From the NCBI RefSeq assembly GCF_001571245.1, contig NZ_BCTK01000001.1, positions 186,001-250,000 on the forward strand: a stretch of 64,000 bases of DNA, in the 5' to 3' direction. The stretch's first letter is position 1. Every line of letters starts with the position of its first letter. A program made the position numbers and the translations under genes. Below are positions 61,718 through 64,000 of the stretch, piece after piece. Under the pieces are notes generated by a model. That model made no database searches. It worked only from the letters and a program-made list of their open reading frames with translations, and was not told the DNA's origin. Source of the stretch: Achromobacter piechaudii NBRC 102461. GTDB taxonomy: Bacteria; Pseudomonadota; Gammaproteobacteria; Burkholderiales; Burkholderiaceae_B.

Positions 61718-62591
61718 TTTGCACCATGTAGTCGTAGGACGCGACCTTGCCGTCGCCAAGCATGTCGCAGCGCACATCGAAGGAAGTCAGCGCGCCCGGC
61801 GGCAACGCATTGGCGCTGGCATAGCCATTGCCGGTGCCGATCATCGCGCCGTCTTCGCCGTAGAGCAGCACGGTGATCTGGGCGCTGCGGGCCTCCGCCG
61901 CGCCGTCGTTGCGGATCAGGCCCACCAGGCGGTAGGCGCCGTCGTTCTTCACCAGCTGCACCTTGCTGGACGAGACCTCGTTGTTCTTGCCGCGCGCGGG
62001 CGACGGCGTGGAGACTTCCAGCGCGTAGCGCGAGTACGCCTTGTCCGGGGTCGAGATCAGCACGGGCACATATTCGCCGGGCTGCAAGGACCGGGCGGTC
62101 GGCGTGGCCGACGAGGACGACAGCGTCAGGTCGCCTTGGAAGAACGTCGCCGTCACGCGCGGCACCTCGATCTTCCGGCCGGTTTCGTTGCGCATGATCA
62201 TCACCAGCTGCTTGCGTCCGCGCGTCTGGACCTCGCGCACCTCGGTCAGCTTGACCAGCGAGGCGTCGATGGGTGGGGTGACGGGCGCGATGCGGCTCGG
62301 CGTGGACGGGCGTGACGTCAGCATCGAGGCCACCAGCGGGATGGCGACCACTGCCGCCACCACCAGGCCGATGGCGGCCAGCACGCCGGGCTTGATCGTT
62401 GCCTGATGCGCCGGCTGCTGCATGCCGCGCAGGATCTTCTCCAGCCGCTGCGCGACGTCGTCTTCGACCAGCGTCAGCGCCTGGCAATGGTTGCAGCGGT
62501 ACTCGTTGGGCGCCAGCTTGGTGAATTGCGCGCTGCCGCAAGTCGAGCAGGTCAGGGTGACCGTGTTGATGGTGGTGTGTTTGGGCGTCAT
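61707..62591 (-). CDS. Zinc-ribbon protein with one membrane helix and FxLYD-like domain
   Basis: Function unknown. The 294-residue protein starts with a cytoplasmic zinc ribbon (CSTCGS near 15 and CNHCQ near 33). A helix about 68-90 (GVLAAIGLVVAAVVAIPLVA) follows, then beta-rich domains (about 108-290) with GLIRNDGAAEARSAQITVLLYGE, a typical FxLYD core. The layout, a cytoplasmic zinc sensor linked through a helix to an outer binding domain, suggests signal passage or tethering. It is divergent from the TauE/SafE gene with 223 bases between; nothing definite is seen in that gap. Confidence 0.75.
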   Translation of the reverse strand: MTPKHTTINTVTLTCSTCGSAQFTKLAPNEYRCNHCQALTLVEDDVAQRLEKILRGMQQPAHQATIKPGVLAAIGLVVAAVVAIPLVASMLTSRPSTPSRIAPVTPPIDASLVKLTEVREVQTRGRKQLVMIMRNETGRKIEVPRVTATFFQGDLTLSSSSATPTARSLQPGEYVPVLISTPDKAYSRYALEVSTPSPARGKNNEVSSSKVQLVKNDGAYRLVGLIRNDGAAEARSAQITVLLYGEDGAMIGTGNGYASANALPPGALTSFDVRCDMLGDGKVASYDYMVQSES

Positions 62592-62814
62592 GCGTGGGGC
62601 ATCATGCGTTTGTCATCATCGGTGCGTCATGCGAACCAGGGCGTGTTCGCGCATACGGAATAGGGCGGCAAGGATAGCGGCACTGCATCGATGTCTGGGT
62701 GCAGGTGCGCGTCTGTTTGTGACAATATGTGCCGAAACCGATGCCCGCCCTTCACCGGCCAGACGGCCAAAGGTCGGGTGATATCATCGCCGCGACTCAA
62801 AACCGGCCCTTTGC

Positions 62815-63579
62815 ATGAGCATTTCCCATCACTTGCTGTTCCTGGCCTGCGTGGCGCTCGCCACCTATGCCCAGACCATGACCGGCTTCGCGTTCGGGCT
62901 CGTGCTGCTGGGCCTGTCCGGCGTATTCCAACTGGCCTCGGTGGCGGAAGTGGCCAACATCGTCAGCGTGTTGTCGCTGGTGAACGCCGCAGTCACGCTG
63001 GCGCGCGCCAAGCCGCAGGTGAACTGGTCACTGATGCGGCCGGCCATGTTCGCCAGCCTGATCGGCGTGGGCGTAGGGGTGGCCGCGCTGACCTGGATCA
63101 GCGGGTCCATGAGCGTCCTCTTGCAGTTGCTGCTGGGCGTCACCATCCTGGCGTGCGCGGTGCTGCTGGTTGCGCGCGCCAAGCCGCTTGAACAACTGTC
63201 TTCCAAGGCGTCGTTTCTATTCTTCGGTGGCATCTCGGGCGTATTGGGCGGCTTGTTTTCCAGCGCCGGCCCGCCGATGGTCTACCACCTGTATCGCCAG
63301 CCCTTGCCGCTGGCGTCCATCCGCAACAGCCTGCTGGTTCTGTTTTCGCTCAACGCGGTGGTACGGCTGGTGCTGGTGACCGGCCAGGGCGAATTCATGG
63401 CGAGCTCGTTCTGGTTGAGTGTGCAGGCGCTGCCCGTCGTGATCGGGGTGACCTGGGTGGCGCGGCGCTACAGCACGGCCGGTTCGATGAAGACCGTCAA
63501 ACGCATGGTGTTCGTGCTGTTGCTGGCGGCCGGCATGGGGTTGATCGTGCCGGCGGCGCGGATACTGGCGGCGGGTTAG
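62815..63579 (+). CDS. TauE/SafE family sulfite or organic anion exporter
   Basis: This is an inner-membrane transporter family linked to export of sulfite, sulfoacetate and related anions. The 254-residue protein has about eight membrane helices in two inverted halves. Family features are QTMTGFAFGLVLLGLSG in the first half and GGISGVLGGLFSSAGPPMV in the second. ATG 62815 is the first start and has no strong ribosome site. The substrate is not predictable. Its terminator is not obvious, and it converges with the CBS gene with 34 bases between. Confidence 0.88.
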   Translation: MSISHHLLFLACVALATYAQTMTGFAFGLVLLGLSGVFQLASVAEVANIVSVLSLVNAAVTLARAKPQVNWSLMRPAMFASLIGVGVGVAALTWISGSMSVLLQLLLGVTILACAVLLVARAKPLEQLSSKASFLFFGGISGVLGGLFSSAGPPMVYHLYRQPLPLASIRNSLLVLFSLNAVVRLVLVTGQGEFMASSFWLSVQALPVVIGVTWVARRYSTAGSMKTVKRMVFVLLLAAGMGLIVPAARILAAG

Positions 63580-63613
63580 CCGCCAGCGGCGCATGAGAGA
63601 TGCGTGTAGCGGC

Positions 63614-64000
63614 CTAGGCGTGGCCGCCGCTGATGTAGCGTTCCAGCTCGTGGATGATGAATTTCTGTTCGCTCATGATGTCCTTGACCAGATCGCCAAT
63701 GGACAGCAGGCCGATGAGCTTTTCGTTTTCGATGACCGGCAGATGGCGGAAATGCCGTTCGGTCATCATGGCCATACAGTGTTCGCGCGTGTCGCCCGGG
63801 CCCACGTAATACACCGAGTCGGTCATGATGTCGCGCACTTTGGTGGTTCGCGATGAACGGTCCTGAAGTACGACCTTGCGGGCATAGTCGCGCTCGGACA
63901 GCATGCCCAGCACCGTTTCCCCTTGCACGACCACCACGGCGCCAATGCTGCGTTCGGCCATGGTCTTGATGGCGTCGAACACCGAGGAATCGGGTGAAAC
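63614..64000 (-). CDS. CBS-domain protein (5' end outside the window)
   Basis: CBS pairs bind adenosine nucleotides such as AMP or ATP and act as energy sensors. The visible 128 residues hold most of two CBS domains: AVVVVQGETVLGMLSERDYAR and HLPVIENEKLIGLLSIGDLV. The frame stays open to the window end, with VSPDSSVFDAIKTM at the edge, so about 20 N-terminal residues are missing. The GTG near 63982 is an internal valine, not the start. The family is usually a stand-alone protein of about 145 residues. Confidence 0.88.
   Translation of the reverse strand, partial: VSPDSSVFDAIKTMAERSIGAVVVVQGETVLGMLSERDYARKVVLQDRSSRTTKVRDIMTDSVYYVGPGDTREHCMAMMTERHFRHLPVIENEKLIGLLSIGDLVKDIMSEQKFIIHELERYISGGHA

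Overview
The window is a piece of a GC-rich betaproteobacterial chromosome. The gene set points to Achromobacter or a close Alcaligenaceae relative such as Bordetella: EF-P with EarP, DUF2863, DUF2968 and DUF1178 proteins, a complete tad locus, and both aconitases. This is inferred from gene content and base composition only. About 50 protein genes were found. No rRNA, tRNA, CRISPR array, prophage or insertion sequence was seen.

Layout. 1-4837 is the end of a surface-polysaccharide region: the C-terminal half of a Wzc-like tyrosine kinase, then phosphomannomutase/phosphoglucomutase, pgi and galE, which together make sugar-nucleotide precursors. 4986-7795 holds serine acetyltransferase, a sirtuin and an inositol-phosphatase family protein. 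8005-12450 is a GABA-use unit (gabD and gabT, with gabR divergent). 12490-17523 has a DUF72 protein, a UvrD-like helicase, a CorA-like metal channel and a membrane-anchored nuclease. 17628-24068 is one tightly overlapped peptide ABC transporter operon. 24139-28526 is an unusual surface cluster: a MarR regulator, a very Gly-rich lipoprotein with an internal duplication, and a TpsB-type outer-membrane transporter with no visible TpsA. A low-GC non-coding stretch separates it from an MHYT sensor. 29961-43736 is a full tight-adherence (tad/Flp pilus) locus: pilin, prepilin peptidase, pseudopilins, CpaB, secretin, TadZ, the TadA ATPase, TadB/C, TadD, a DUF3613 protein and TadG, closed by a sigma-54 activator.

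43854-49292 holds conserved housekeeping genes, including EF-P (Arg32 type) next to its rhamnosyltransferase EarP. 49371-60586 carries acnA and acnB with, between them, a LysR regulator, a degenerate pirin-like protein, a TonB-dependent receptor behind a Fur-box-like site and a lysozyme-fold lipoprotein. acnA and acnB share an almost identical 28-base palindromic element upstream, which is the clearest regulatory finding here. The window ends with a two-gene zinc-ribbon/membrane pair, a TauE/SafE exporter and a truncated CBS-domain protein.

The parts most worth following up are the lipoprotein/TpsB/MarR cluster, the shared aconitase operator, the pirin that has lost its metal site, and the odd starts and RNA hairpin at the head of the tad operon.
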